NCBI GenBank assembly: GCA_029557025.1
Contig: JAKPRU010000521.1
Span: 1-11,379, forward strand
Direction of reading: 5' to 3'
Source: Candidatus Omnitrophota bacterium
GTDB taxonomy: Bacteria; Hinthialibacterota; Hinthialibacteria; Hinthialibacterales; JAKPRU01
Length of the DNA stretch: 11,379 nucleotides
Each line of letters opens with the position of its first letter. The first letter of the stretch is position 1. Below are positions 5,474-11,379 of this stretch, piece after piece. The notes below the pieces were generated by a model. The model made no database searches and had not been told where the DNA came from. It worked only from the letters and a program-made list of their open reading frames with translations. Both the position numbers and the translations under genes were made by a program.

Positions 5474-6805
5474 ATGGCGCATATCCTGATTCTTGGTCTC
5501 GGTCCGATCCCGCTGGAAAAGTCACGTCTGTTCCACGCCGGTGGGAACCGTGCCTGGCATCTGGCGGATGCGCTTCGTGGCGCGGGCCATCAGGTCACTA
5601 TGCTGTGTATGCGGGTAACCGCCGGTGGGGTGTCGAACAGGCAGATTGAGCGCACAGAGAAAGAAGACCTCGTCTATGTAAGTGTCGATGAGGTCGCGCA
5701 TTTTGCGGATGACTCATTCCTTCGGCGGTTTGTGGAGGAAACTCGTCCCGACATTCTGGTGGGAGCCTGTGCGTATCCGGCGGCACGCGCGGCAGTTATT
5801 GCAGGTGATCTGCCTCTCTGGGTAGATTTGCACGGATATCAAATGGGGGAAGCGCAGGTAAAGGCATTTCGCGATGAGGAAGATGGATTTCGATTCCATT
5901 TCTGGGATCGTTATCGTCCGGCTCTGGAGCGCGGTGACCGCTTTTCCACAACCAGCGAGCCTCACCGTTATGCTGTGATCGGTGAGTTAGGCGCAATCGG
6001 CAGGCTGAACCGTCATACCTTTGGGGAGGACATGGTTCATACAATTCCCATCGGTTGGGCTACACTGCCGATGCGAGAGAAGGCGCTGCGAAAGCCGGAA
6101 GACCCGTTCACCGTGTTCTATTCCGGCGGATTCAACACTTGGTGTGATGTGCAAACTCTCTTTCACGGGGTGGAATCGGCCATGAGAAAAGACTCCCGGA
6201 TTCGTTTTCTCTCCACGGGAGGCGCTATCGATGGCCATGACGAAGCGACATACCCCGACTTTCAACGATTGGTAGAAGCGTCTCCTTTCCGGGACCGTTT
6301 TGACCTTCGAGGGTGGGTTCCCAGCGAGGATCTTCCCGGCATTCAGGAACAGGCGGACCTTTTCATCAATGTGGATCGTTTTTGTTACGAGACACTGATC
6401 GGGGCACGAAACCGAATCACCGAAATGATGGTTCGAGGAATACCGGTTCTTTCGACTTTGGGAACCGAGATCAGTTGGATTCTCCAGGAGAACACCTGCG
6501 GCTTGGGCGCTCCGATTGGGGATTCCGAGGCTTTGAGTCAGAGAATCCTCTGTGCGGCGGACCATCCGCATGACTTGCAGGAAATGGCTCAAAGAGCGAG
6601 ACGATTATTCGAAGAAAGGTTCACATACAAGGCCACCGCCAAGCCTCTTCTCGAGTGGGCAGAGACACCCGTCCGTGCAGGCGATGCAGGCAAAGGAGTT
6701 GTCTTATTCACAGCGCCGCCTCCGGCGGCGGAAATCCGGGGGATTCGAGCGGGATTGCGGATGATTCGCGAAGGGCTGACTCGGAAAATACGACGCGATC
6801 AATGA
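5474..6805 (+). CDS. GT-B fold glycosyltransferase (GT4-like)
   Basis: The product has 443 residues from the ATG at 5474, chosen over the in-frame GTG at 5462 because that GTG overlaps the recO stop and GAGG (5464-5467) lies 6 nt before the ATG. The N-terminal Rossmann half starts MAHILILGLGPIPLEKSRLFHAGGNRAWHL, with a donor/acceptor-side GGNR motif and a WVDLHGY segment near 116-122. The C-terminal half starts with FTVFYSGGFNTWCDVQTLF (212-230). It carries the phosphate/nucleotide-binding stretch SEDLPGIQEQADLFINVDRF and an E-x7-E-like region, ETLIGARNRITEMMVRGIPV (306-325). It ends in an Arg-rich amphipathic tail (421-443) that could touch the membrane. The likely role is surface polysaccharide or glycolipid synthesis; sugar and acceptor are unknown. 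Its stop overlaps the convergent pseudopilin gene by 7 bp. Confidence 0.82.
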   Translation: MAHILILGLGPIPLEKSRLFHAGGNRAWHLADALRGAGHQVTMLCMRVTAGGVSNRQIERTEKEDLVYVSVDEVAHFADDSFLRRFVEETRPDILVGACAYPAARAAVIAGDLPLWVDLHGYQMGEAQVKAFRDEEDGFRFHFWDRYRPALERGDRFSTTSEPHRYAVIGELGAIGRLNRHTFGEDMVHTIPIGWATLPMREKALRKPEDPFTVFYSGGFNTWCDVQTLFHGVESAMRKDSRIRFLSTGGAIDGHDEATYPDFQRLVEASPFRDRFDLRGWVPSEDLPGIQEQADLFINVDRFCYETLIGARNRITEMMVRGIPVLSTLGTEISWILQENTCGLGAPIGDSEALSQRILCAADHPHDLQEMAQRARRLFEERFTYKATAKPLLEWAETPVRAGDAGKGVVLFTAPPPAAEIRGIRAGLRMIREGLTRKIRRDQ

Positions 6806-7398
6806 ATCAGCGGATGTGCCAGGGGGTTGTGAGGCAGCTGACCGCCCATTCGGGCAAGGTCTCCCAAACTGATGATCCCATTGCTGGAGTCGTACACCTG
6901 TTCCGGACCAAATCCCTCCAGGCCGGTCGCGAATTGGGGAATATAATCCTGCGTCCGGTCCGGTCCCTGGCTTTCCAGGATATAGGTCTCCGTTCGGGCG
7001 GGAATCGGTACGCCACGGCCGATGGCCCAGTCCCCTTTCAGGTTGAAATAGAGATATCCGTGCGGGCTGTTGCCGTTCTCCGCACCGGAACGCAGCAACC
7101 GTTTCGGCATGAAAACGTCTTTCAGATCGACAGTAGTCAGATAAGCGACCGGCGTAGTCAGGGCGACCAAGTCCAGGGGAACCAGATCAGTCAAACCAAA
7201 CGGGAACTTCCGCCAGTCGGCCTGGTATAATGCGAGTCCGGTTGCCACGGTTTTAAATTCCGCCTCCACACGCGCCACCTTCGCTTTCACTTGGGCACGC
7301 TGGAAATTCGGCACGGCAATCGCCGCCAGAATGGCGATAATCGCCACAACAATCAGCAGTTCGATTAAGGTAAAAGCCCTCGACCGGCGCATGTTCAT
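6799..7398 (-). CDS. Type II secretion/type IV pilin-like pseudopilin (paralogue 1)
   Basis: The product has 199 residues from ATG 7398-7396 (a second ATG two codons on is equally possible). The frame extends back to 7482 without family-like sequence. The class III signal is short and basic, followed by FTLIELLIVVAIIAILAAIAVPNF, with the conserved Glu at position +5. The residue before the cleavage point is Ala (RSRA|FTL) rather than the usual Gly. Then comes the N-terminal helix QRAQVKAKVARVEAEFKTVATGLALYQ and a globular domain ending in GPDRTQDY and YDSSNGIISLGDLARMGG. This C-terminal signature is shared with the neighbouring paralogue. It should be processed by a prepilin peptidase and assembled at the inner membrane into a pilus or pseudopilus. 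The SD is weak. Confidence 0.88.
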   Translation of the reverse strand: MNMRRSRAFTLIELLIVVAIIAILAAIAVPNFQRAQVKAKVARVEAEFKTVATGLALYQADWRKFPFGLTDLVPLDLVALTTPVAYLTTVDLKDVFMPKRLLRSGAENGNSPHGYLYFNLKGDWAIGRGVPIPARTETYILESQGPDRTQDYIPQFATGLEGFGPEQVYDSSNGIISLGDLARMGGQLPHNPLAHPLIH

Positions 7399-7405
7399 TG
7401 ACCCA

Positions 7406-7433
7406 TCAAATACATTGTATCCCAGAGGGAACG
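7406..7433 (-). promoter_or_regulatory. Possible promoter of pseudopilin paralogue 1
   Basis: In the 85-bp gap after the other pseudopilin, the minus strand reads TTGTGG, 16 bp, TACAAT (about 7412-7417) just upstream of the start. It would give a very short leader. A tandem 8-mer repeat GAATTGCC lies beside it (7446-7460 region). Confidence 0.35.
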
Positions 7434-7483
7434 ATCCACAAGCCGGAATTGCCGAATTGCCTCGGCGAGGAGAGGCAGGCACA

Positions 7484-8041
7484 TCAAAGTCCGTGCCGTT
7501 GAATGACGCCGGGACTCACGACGCCGTTGCTCGGATTGTAATCGTACCACATCATCAAAACATCCCCCTGCTGAATCTCTTCATACGGGTAGGTTTTGGC
7601 ATCGGGGCCAAGGGTAAATAACATCCAGGCCACCTTTTCGGCATTATCCGGGCTGTTGAACCAAAATGTCGGGTATTCTCCGCCGTGGATCTTGAAGTAA
7701 TCAAAATTGTGATAGTAATACCCGTGTGACTTCGAGAACGGACTGTCCGTTGCGGACCCGATATAGTTGATCGGCGTTGTAAGCGGGGCCATGACAGACA
7801 GGTGCACCGGAGAGATTAAGATTATGGCTCCACCTCCAGCTCTGCGTGGTGGAATCCCGTTCTGATCCAAACGATACATGGAAAGCGCCGTATTTAGTGC
7901 GTTCAAATCCGCCTGCGCACGGGCAACTTGGCTTTTCACACGGGCATTCATGAAGTTCGGGACGGCAATTGCGGCAAGGATTCCGATTATGGCAACAACG
8001 ATCAAGAGCTCAATGAGCGTAAAACCACGGTTGCATATCAT
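7484..8041 (-). CDS. Type II secretion/type IV pilin-like pseudopilin (paralogue 2)
   Basis: The product has 185 residues from ATG 8041-8039. It has a five-residue leader MICNR and a canonical G|FTLIELLIVVAIIGILAAIAVPNF cleavage and helix motif, with Gly at -1 and Glu at +5. The helix continues MNARVKSQVARAQADLNALNTALSMYRLDQNG, as in GspG-like proteins. The rest of the globular domain is aromatic-rich (HGYYYHNFDYFKIHGG) and ends with LGPDAKTYPYEE and YDYNPSNGVVSPGVIQRHG, paralleling paralogue 1. The gene is first of the minus-strand pair, followed by paralogue 1, and divergent from the FG-GAP gene. The SD (GAAAG) is weak. The pair may be minor or species-specific pilins of a secretion or adhesion machine. 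Confidence 0.9.
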   Translation of the reverse strand: MICNRGFTLIELLIVVAIIGILAAIAVPNFMNARVKSQVARAQADLNALNTALSMYRLDQNGIPPRRAGGGAIILISPVHLSVMAPLTTPINYIGSATDSPFSKSHGYYYHNFDYFKIHGGEYPTFWFNSPDNAEKVAWMLFTLGPDAKTYPYEEIQQGDVLMMWYDYNPSNGVVSPGVIQRHGL

Positions 8042-8094
8042 CGGACGGATCTTTCAGGATTTCTCCGGTCATATAAGCTTTGTTTCCTACCTCT

Positions 8095-8123
8095 ATTGTA
8101 GAATAATTTTCGCAATGCGACAA
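8095..8123 (-). promoter_or_regulatory. Promoter of the pseudopilin pair
   Basis: Minus-strand TTGTCG (complement of 8118-8123), 17 bp, TACAAT (complement of 8095-8100). It is back to back with the FG-GAP promoter, the two -35 boxes only 6 bp apart. Confidence 0.55.
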
Positions 8124-8129
8124 TAAAAA

Positions 8130-8150
8130 GTGACATTCTTTTCATGTCAC
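8130..8150. promoter_or_regulatory. Inverted repeat GTGACAT-N7-ATGTCAC, operator-like
   Basis: Perfect 7-bp arms (8130-8136 and 8144-8150) with a 7-bp spacer lie on the -35 box and spacer of the FG-GAP promoter and 6 bp from the -35 box of the pseudopilin promoter. A 14-bp centre-to-centre distance is a little more than one helical turn and suits a dimeric regulator. No regulator gene is visible in the window. Confidence 0.55.
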
Positions 8151-8158
8151 GCTACAAT
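8130..8158 (+). promoter_or_regulatory. Promoter of the FG-GAP protein gene
   Basis: GTGACA (8130-8135), 17 bp, TACAAT (8153-8158), each five of six to consensus. Transcription would start near 8165, about 30 nt before the GTG start. Confidence 0.65.
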
Positions 8159-8195
8159 GTTGCAAATTGAAAGGAATTCCGGAGGTACATCCAAC

Positions 8196-9506
8196 GTGAG
8201 AAACTTCAGGTCAACCGGCATGGCACCACTGGTTCTTTTTGCGCTCCTGCTTGGCGTAAACGGCCCCGCTTTCGCTCAGATTGTGTTCGAGCATTCCGCC
8301 ACGATCGGGGTAGGCCAGGAACCGGCAGATATTGCCGTAGCAGACATCGATGGGGATGGTGATCTCGACCTTCTGACGGCAAATCAGTCTGGAGATTCCT
8401 TCACGATCCTTTACAACAATGGCCAGGGCGGTTTCGCCAACAAACGGGAGATTGCTCTGCCCGAAGGACAGCGCGCTCCAGTGACCATCGCCGCCGATGA
8501 TTTCAATAACGACGGGCTGATCGATATTGCCGTGGGGATTCTCTCGGAAATCGACGCTATGACTCGTCAGTTTATCGATCCGGGAGTGTTTATTTATCTG
8601 GCGGACTCGCAAGGGAACTACCATGAGACATTCTATCCGGTGGATGGGACCCCCGGCCTTCTGATTCCCGTGGATCTCGACGGAAACGGCTCGAAAGACA
8701 TCGCGATGGCCAACTTGGGGTATTTTGATTTCACCAATATCTTCAATGTCAGTGTGGAAGGGGCCGGGGTGGATCTGCTTTTTAATGAGGGAGACGGCAC
8801 GTTTTCGAACCATTATCTTTTTGAGACGAAAGGTTCTGTTTCGCCGATTGAACTCCTCGATCTCGATGGGGACGGCGACATGGACGTTCTTGCCACCAAT
8901 CAGGGAGCATTGAATGCCTGGACAGGTCAACTGGAAGGGTACAACATCACCATCATGGAGAATGATGCGCAGGGTAATTTGCGGATTGTACAGGAGCTGA
9001 CGTGCAGCACCTTTCCGTTCTCAGCGACGGCACGCGATTTCGACGGCGATGGGGATATGGATATCATCGCCGCCGAGCAGGGAATCGCAACCCTCATGGG
9101 GGTAGTGGCCGACACGGCAGGGATCGGATATTGGTGGGGGAACGGCAACATGAGTTTTTCAAATGAAGTCTATGTCAGGGAACAGGGCGTTCCCACGATG
9201 ATTAAGGCTGCCGATCTGGATAAAGATGGTGACCAGGATTTTGTTCTGACCAACAGCGGCATGGATATTGTCGAGGGGAATCCCGCCAATCCCGCTGTGA
9301 CTGTTTTCGAGAATGACGGGACCGGGGTTTTCACCCGCGTAATTACCGCATCCGTCGGCGATGAACCTTATGGTCTGGCGCTGGGTGACTGGGACGGTGA
9401 TGGCGCCACGGATATCGCCGTGCTGTCGAAGGGCAACAACATCGTTACGTTGTTCAAGAACAAAAGTCCGAATGCGGTTCCGGTAAGGGATTGGATGGTA
9501 TATTGA
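8196..9506 (+). CDS. Secreted FG-GAP/VCBS repeat beta-propeller protein
   Basis: The product has 436 residues from the GTG at 8196, selected by GGAGGT at 8181-8186, 9 nt upstream; the frame runs back to 8130, but that would lie inside the promoter. Residues 1-27 are a Sec signal peptide with the cleavage AFA|Q. Seven calcium-binding loops of the D-x-D-x-D/N-G-x-x-D type follow at 50-58, 102-110, 160-168, 222-230, 281-289, 340-348 and 398-406, spaced 52 to 62 residues. That is the layout of one complete seven-bladed propeller (compare integrin alpha chains). No transmembrane anchor, LPXTG or PEP-CTERM signal is visible at the C-terminus (VPVRDWMVY). It is likely a secreted or periplasmic adhesion or carbohydrate-binding protein. 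The shared control region with the pseudopilins suggests a link to the pilus or secretion system, which is inference. Confidence 0.9.
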   Translation: MRNFRSTGMAPLVLFALLLGVNGPAFAQIVFEHSATIGVGQEPADIAVADIDGDGDLDLLTANQSGDSFTILYNNGQGGFANKREIALPEGQRAPVTIAADDFNNDGLIDIAVGILSEIDAMTRQFIDPGVFIYLADSQGNYHETFYPVDGTPGLLIPVDLDGNGSKDIAMANLGYFDFTNIFNVSVEGAGVDLLFNEGDGTFSNHYLFETKGSVSPIELLDLDGDGDMDVLATNQGALNAWTGQLEGYNITIMENDAQGNLRIVQELTCSTFPFSATARDFDGDGDMDIIAAEQGIATLMGVVADTAGIGYWWGNGNMSFSNEVYVREQGVPTMIKAADLDKDGDQDFVLTNSGMDIVEGNPANPAVTVFENDGTGVFTRVITASVGDEPYGLALGDWDGDGATDIAVLSKGNNIVTLFKNKSPNAVPVRDWMVY

Positions 9507-9516
9507 GATCGAGATG

Positions 9517-9552
9517 TTCGGCAGGGGCAACACATGCGTTGCCCCTGCCGAA
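9517..9552. repeat. Perfect 15-bp inverted repeat (palindromic hairpin element)
   Basis: TTCGGCAGGGGCAAC (9517-9531) pairs perfectly with GTTGCCCCTGCCGAA (9538-9552) around a 6-nt loop. It starts 10 bp after the FG-GAP stop and would make a very stable hairpin, so it may end or protect that transcript. Only two T residues follow it, so it is not a classical terminator. CAGGGGC-A/G-ACACA is shared with the hairpin at 4162-4193 (12 of 13 positions), suggesting members of one dispersed palindrome family. Confidence 0.65.
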
Positions 9553-9641
9553 TTACCCCGAGCCTCTCCCTCCAAGATTGCGGGAGACACAGAGGTTGAT
9601 TTTATTGCACTTACTACATCCATAACACGGGTATCTTTGAG

Positions 9642-10601
9642 GTGAATCTGGAAACCGAATCCCCGTCCCATATTTCCGTTGTGATCCCCACGAAGAATGC
9701 CGGGCCGGAGTTCGAACACCTTCTGGAATTGCTTTGCCATCAGGAGGTTAAGAGCAATGTGGAAGTTCTGGTGGTGGATTCCGGCTCGAAGGATACCACG
9801 CTGGAGATTTGCCGGCGGTATCCCGTGCGGGTCGAATCCATCGCCTCCGACCAATTCGGACATGGGCGGACTCGAAATCTGGGCATTTCTTTGACGAGCG
9901 GGGAGATCATCTGCCTTCTCACACAGGACGCATTGCCGACGGACAGCCGGTTTCTGGCGAACCTCGTTCAACCGTTTTCGAATCAAGATGTTGCCGGAGT
10001 GGTCGGGCGGCAGATCGCCAAGCCGGATGCCTCTCCGCTGACGGTGCGAGATGTCGGTCGCTGGATTCTTGGATCTTTGCAAAGTCGCGTCTCACGAATC
10101 ACCAGTCAGAATCAATTCGAGGAGTTACCCCCCATCGAACAGTATCTCCTTTGTGCGTTTGACAATGTTTGTTCTGCTATCCGGCGTTCGGTTTGGGAAA
10201 GGATCCCGTTCCCGGATGTCCTGTTCGGCGAGGATATCGAATGGGGGTATCGGGTGCTTCGCTGCGGGTATGCCGTTGCATATCAGCCCGACGCGGCGGT
10301 GTACCACTCCCATGATCGGCCGATCCGGTATCAGTATCAGCGGATGACGGTGGATCATTACCGTCTGTGCGAATTGTTCGGCCTGGAGACGGTTCCCTCG
10401 GTGTGGCACATTCCGGGGGCTGTGGTTCGGCAGACTGTGGGGGATTTGCGGGACCTGTTGCGGATGGGGGGGAGTGTTTCCGCCCGATTTCGGGATGCGC
10501 TTCGTGTTCCCGTTCGTTCCCTGGCGCATGTGGCGGGTCAGTATCGGGGAGCGAGAGCATACCGGAGAGGGCGTGTGCCGGAGGAGCGAGAGGCAGTGTA
10601 A
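9642..10601 (+). CDS. GT2 family glycosyltransferase (GT-A fold, rhamnosyltransferase-like)
   Basis: The product has 319 residues from GTG at 9642, the only usual start codon before the first beta strand. No well-spaced SD precedes it; the GAGGTG overlaps the start codon itself. The GT-A nucleotide-binding part reads ISVVIPTKNAGPEFEHLLELL (11-31), with VVDSGSKD (44-51). FGHGRTRNLG (72-81) is typical of GT2 rhamnosyltransferases. TQDALP (94-99) supplies the metal-binding Asp, and FGEDIEWGYR (195-204) the acceptor-side ED-x-x-W motif; YHSHD follows at 221-225. The C-terminal 70 residues are very Arg-rich. It probably adds a sugar, perhaps rhamnose, to a surface polysaccharide on the cytoplasmic face of the membrane. 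It is apparently a single-gene unit. Confidence 0.85.
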   Translation: MNLETESPSHISVVIPTKNAGPEFEHLLELLCHQEVKSNVEVLVVDSGSKDTTLEICRRYPVRVESIASDQFGHGRTRNLGISLTSGEIICLLTQDALPTDSRFLANLVQPFSNQDVAGVVGRQIAKPDASPLTVRDVGRWILGSLQSRVSRITSQNQFEELPPIEQYLLCAFDNVCSAIRRSVWERIPFPDVLFGEDIEWGYRVLRCGYAVAYQPDAAVYHSHDRPIRYQYQRMTVDHYRLCELFGLETVPSVWHIPGAVVRQTVGDLRDLLRMGGSVSARFRDALRVPVRSLAHVAGQYRGARAYRRGRVPEEREAV

Positions 10602-10774
10602 GGCCATAGGCCGGAGCTGTATTATGGGGAAAAGGGGGAGGGAGGGAAGTCCGGGCTGGAGGATCGCATGGGGAAATAGAAATGGTAAGTGTTGGGATAT
10701 GAGGTGGTTAGGTCCGGTTCGCAATAAATAAGTGGGGACTTGCGGATGTCAGGCAGAATTTTCTTCGAAAAGTG
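10602..10774. other. Purine-rich intergenic stretch after the GT2 gene
   Basis: I find no gene here. It contains a strongly G/A-rich tract with a G-quadruplex-type motif at 10626-10646 (G runs of 4, 5, 3 and 3 separated by 4, 1 and 1 bases). There is no clear terminator for the GT2 transcript. Confidence 0.5.
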
Positions 10775-10804
10775 TTGACTTTGCACATACGAGCAGTATA
10801 TGAT
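10775..10804 (+). promoter_or_regulatory. Promoter of the dCTP deaminase-like gene
   Basis: TTGACT (10775-10780), 18 bp, TATGAT (10799-10804), each five of six to consensus. The start near 10811 gives a leader of about 50 nt. Confidence 0.65.
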
Positions 10805-10860
10805 TGCAGCGTTCGAGATCTTTCCTGCCAAGATTATTCGGGTCAGAGGGAGTTTGAGGG

Positions 10861-11379
10861 ATGGACGAGAAGCCGTGGAAGAAATGGATACCGGGCGTTT
10901 TGTCCCAAGGACAGGTGAGACAATTATGCGAGCAAGGATTCATAACGAGCGCCGGAGATAATCCAAACCCAGATCCTTCCTCGTTGGATCTTCATCTCAC
11001 AGAGGAGGCCTATAAACTGGAAAGCGGATCTGTGAAGCCTTTTGGGGCGAGATACCTTCATCATATTCAGCGTTTAGATCTTACTTCTCGTTTGCAGGCC
11101 GAAAACGGATTATTCCACCTAAAATCCAAAACCACTTATCTTTTTAAAGTCCGCGAGAGACTTGAGGATTTGAAAGACGGGAATCTTCATGGGCAGGCGA
11201 CGGCGAAGAGTTCCGTTGGCCGCCTTGATGTGCTGGCGAGACTCATTGTTGACGGCATGGATTGCTATGAGTCATTTGATCCGGAAGGTCTTGCGCGAGG
11301 AAAAGGGGAGATGTATCTGGAAGTGACCCCGATCACCTTTCCGATCTTGGTTTGTGAAGGTTTGTCGCTATCACAGCTT
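10861..11379 (+). CDS. dcd: dCTP deaminase family protein, long form (partial, C-terminus off right edge)
   Basis: The frame is open for 173 codons from the ATG at 10861 to the right edge; AGAGGG at 10845-10850 is a usable SD. The N-terminus reads WIPGVLSQGQVRQLCEQGFI, then PDPSSLDLHL, the usual substrate-site strand of the dCTP deaminase/dUTPase fold. AKSSVGRLDVLARLIVDG (115-132) holds the conserved Ser-Ser-x-Gly-Arg, and GEMYLEVTPITFPILVCEGL (149-168) contains Glu154, which aligns with the catalytic glutamate. This form, with KSS-x-GRLD and Y-x-EV-x-P-x-TF, matches the longer proteins annotated as 2'-deoxycytidine 5'-triphosphate deaminase rather than the short enterobacterial enzyme. It would convert dCTP to dUTP in thymidylate supply; activity is inferred. 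Confidence 0.85.
   Translation, partial: MDEKPWKKWIPGVLSQGQVRQLCEQGFITSAGDNPNPDPSSLDLHLTEEAYKLESGSVKPFGARYLHHIQRLDLTSRLQAENGLFHLKSKTTYLFKVRERLEDLKDGNLHGQATAKSSVGRLDVLARLIVDGMDCYESFDPEGLARGKGEMYLEVTPITFPILVCEGLSLSQL

Noticed and set aside
8130..8195. N-terminal extension of the FG-GAP gene from GTG 8130
   Set aside because: That start is the -35 box of the promoter; the GTG at 8196 has GGAGGT 9 nt upstream and gives a proper signal peptide.
10125..10724. Minus-strand 199-codon frame opposite the GT2 gene
   Set aside because: The translation is low-complexity, rich in Pro, Ser and His, and the opposite strand has clear GT2 motifs.
10808..10830. GTTCGAGATC as a tRNA T-loop
   Set aside because: No acceptor, D or anticodon arms can be folded around it.

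Overview
The window looks like a bacterial chromosome segment. It carries recO, rpsU (bS21), sigma70-type promoters and strong Shine-Dalgarno (SD) sites. Two type II secretion/type IV pilin-like pseudopilins, an FG-GAP (VCBS) beta-propeller protein and an ABC/TPR operon resemble what uncultured lineages such as Sumerlaeota, Hydrogenedentota or Omnitrophota carry. That placement is an impression from gene style, not a demonstrated assignment. I see no insertion sequence, CRISPR array, tRNA or rRNA gene.

Region 1 (1-3131, minus strand) is a tightly packed operon: ABC ATPase, then an ABC-2 permease overlapping it by 8 bp with a TTG start, then a membrane-anchored TPR-like protein that runs off the left edge and seems to contain a cohesin-like beta domain. 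Region 2 (3132-3818) is a long AT-rich intergenic stretch. It ends in a near-consensus promoter, a perfect 12-bp palindrome and a structured leader for rpsU, whose terminator is at 4070-4108.

Region 3 (4150-4690, minus strand) is the most intriguing. A 19-codon Cys/Gly-rich mini-gene has its own promoter, its own terminator-like hairpins and a 14-nt SD that pairs along its whole length with the 3' end of 16S rRNA. It lies downstream of a 56-residue four-cysteine protein and converges on rpsU, which encodes the ribosomal protein that sits near the anti-SD. Region 4 (4701-6805, plus) is recO followed 8 bp later by a GT-B glycosyltransferase.

Region 5 (6799-9506) has two paralogous pseudopilins on the minus strand, divergent from a secreted seven-repeat FG-GAP protein. 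The two sides share a compact divergent promoter region with an operator-like inverted repeat. Region 6 (9507-11379) contains a perfect 15-bp hairpin, a GT2 glycosyltransferase, a G-quadruplex-prone 3' tail, and a dCTP deaminase-family gene cut by the right edge. Several starts are GTG or TTG; nearby SD sites, reading-frame limits or family length favour the ones chosen. Four coding features are easy to overlook: the edge-truncated genes at 1-1416 and 10861-11379, and the two small minus-strand genes at 4268-4327 and 4462-4632.
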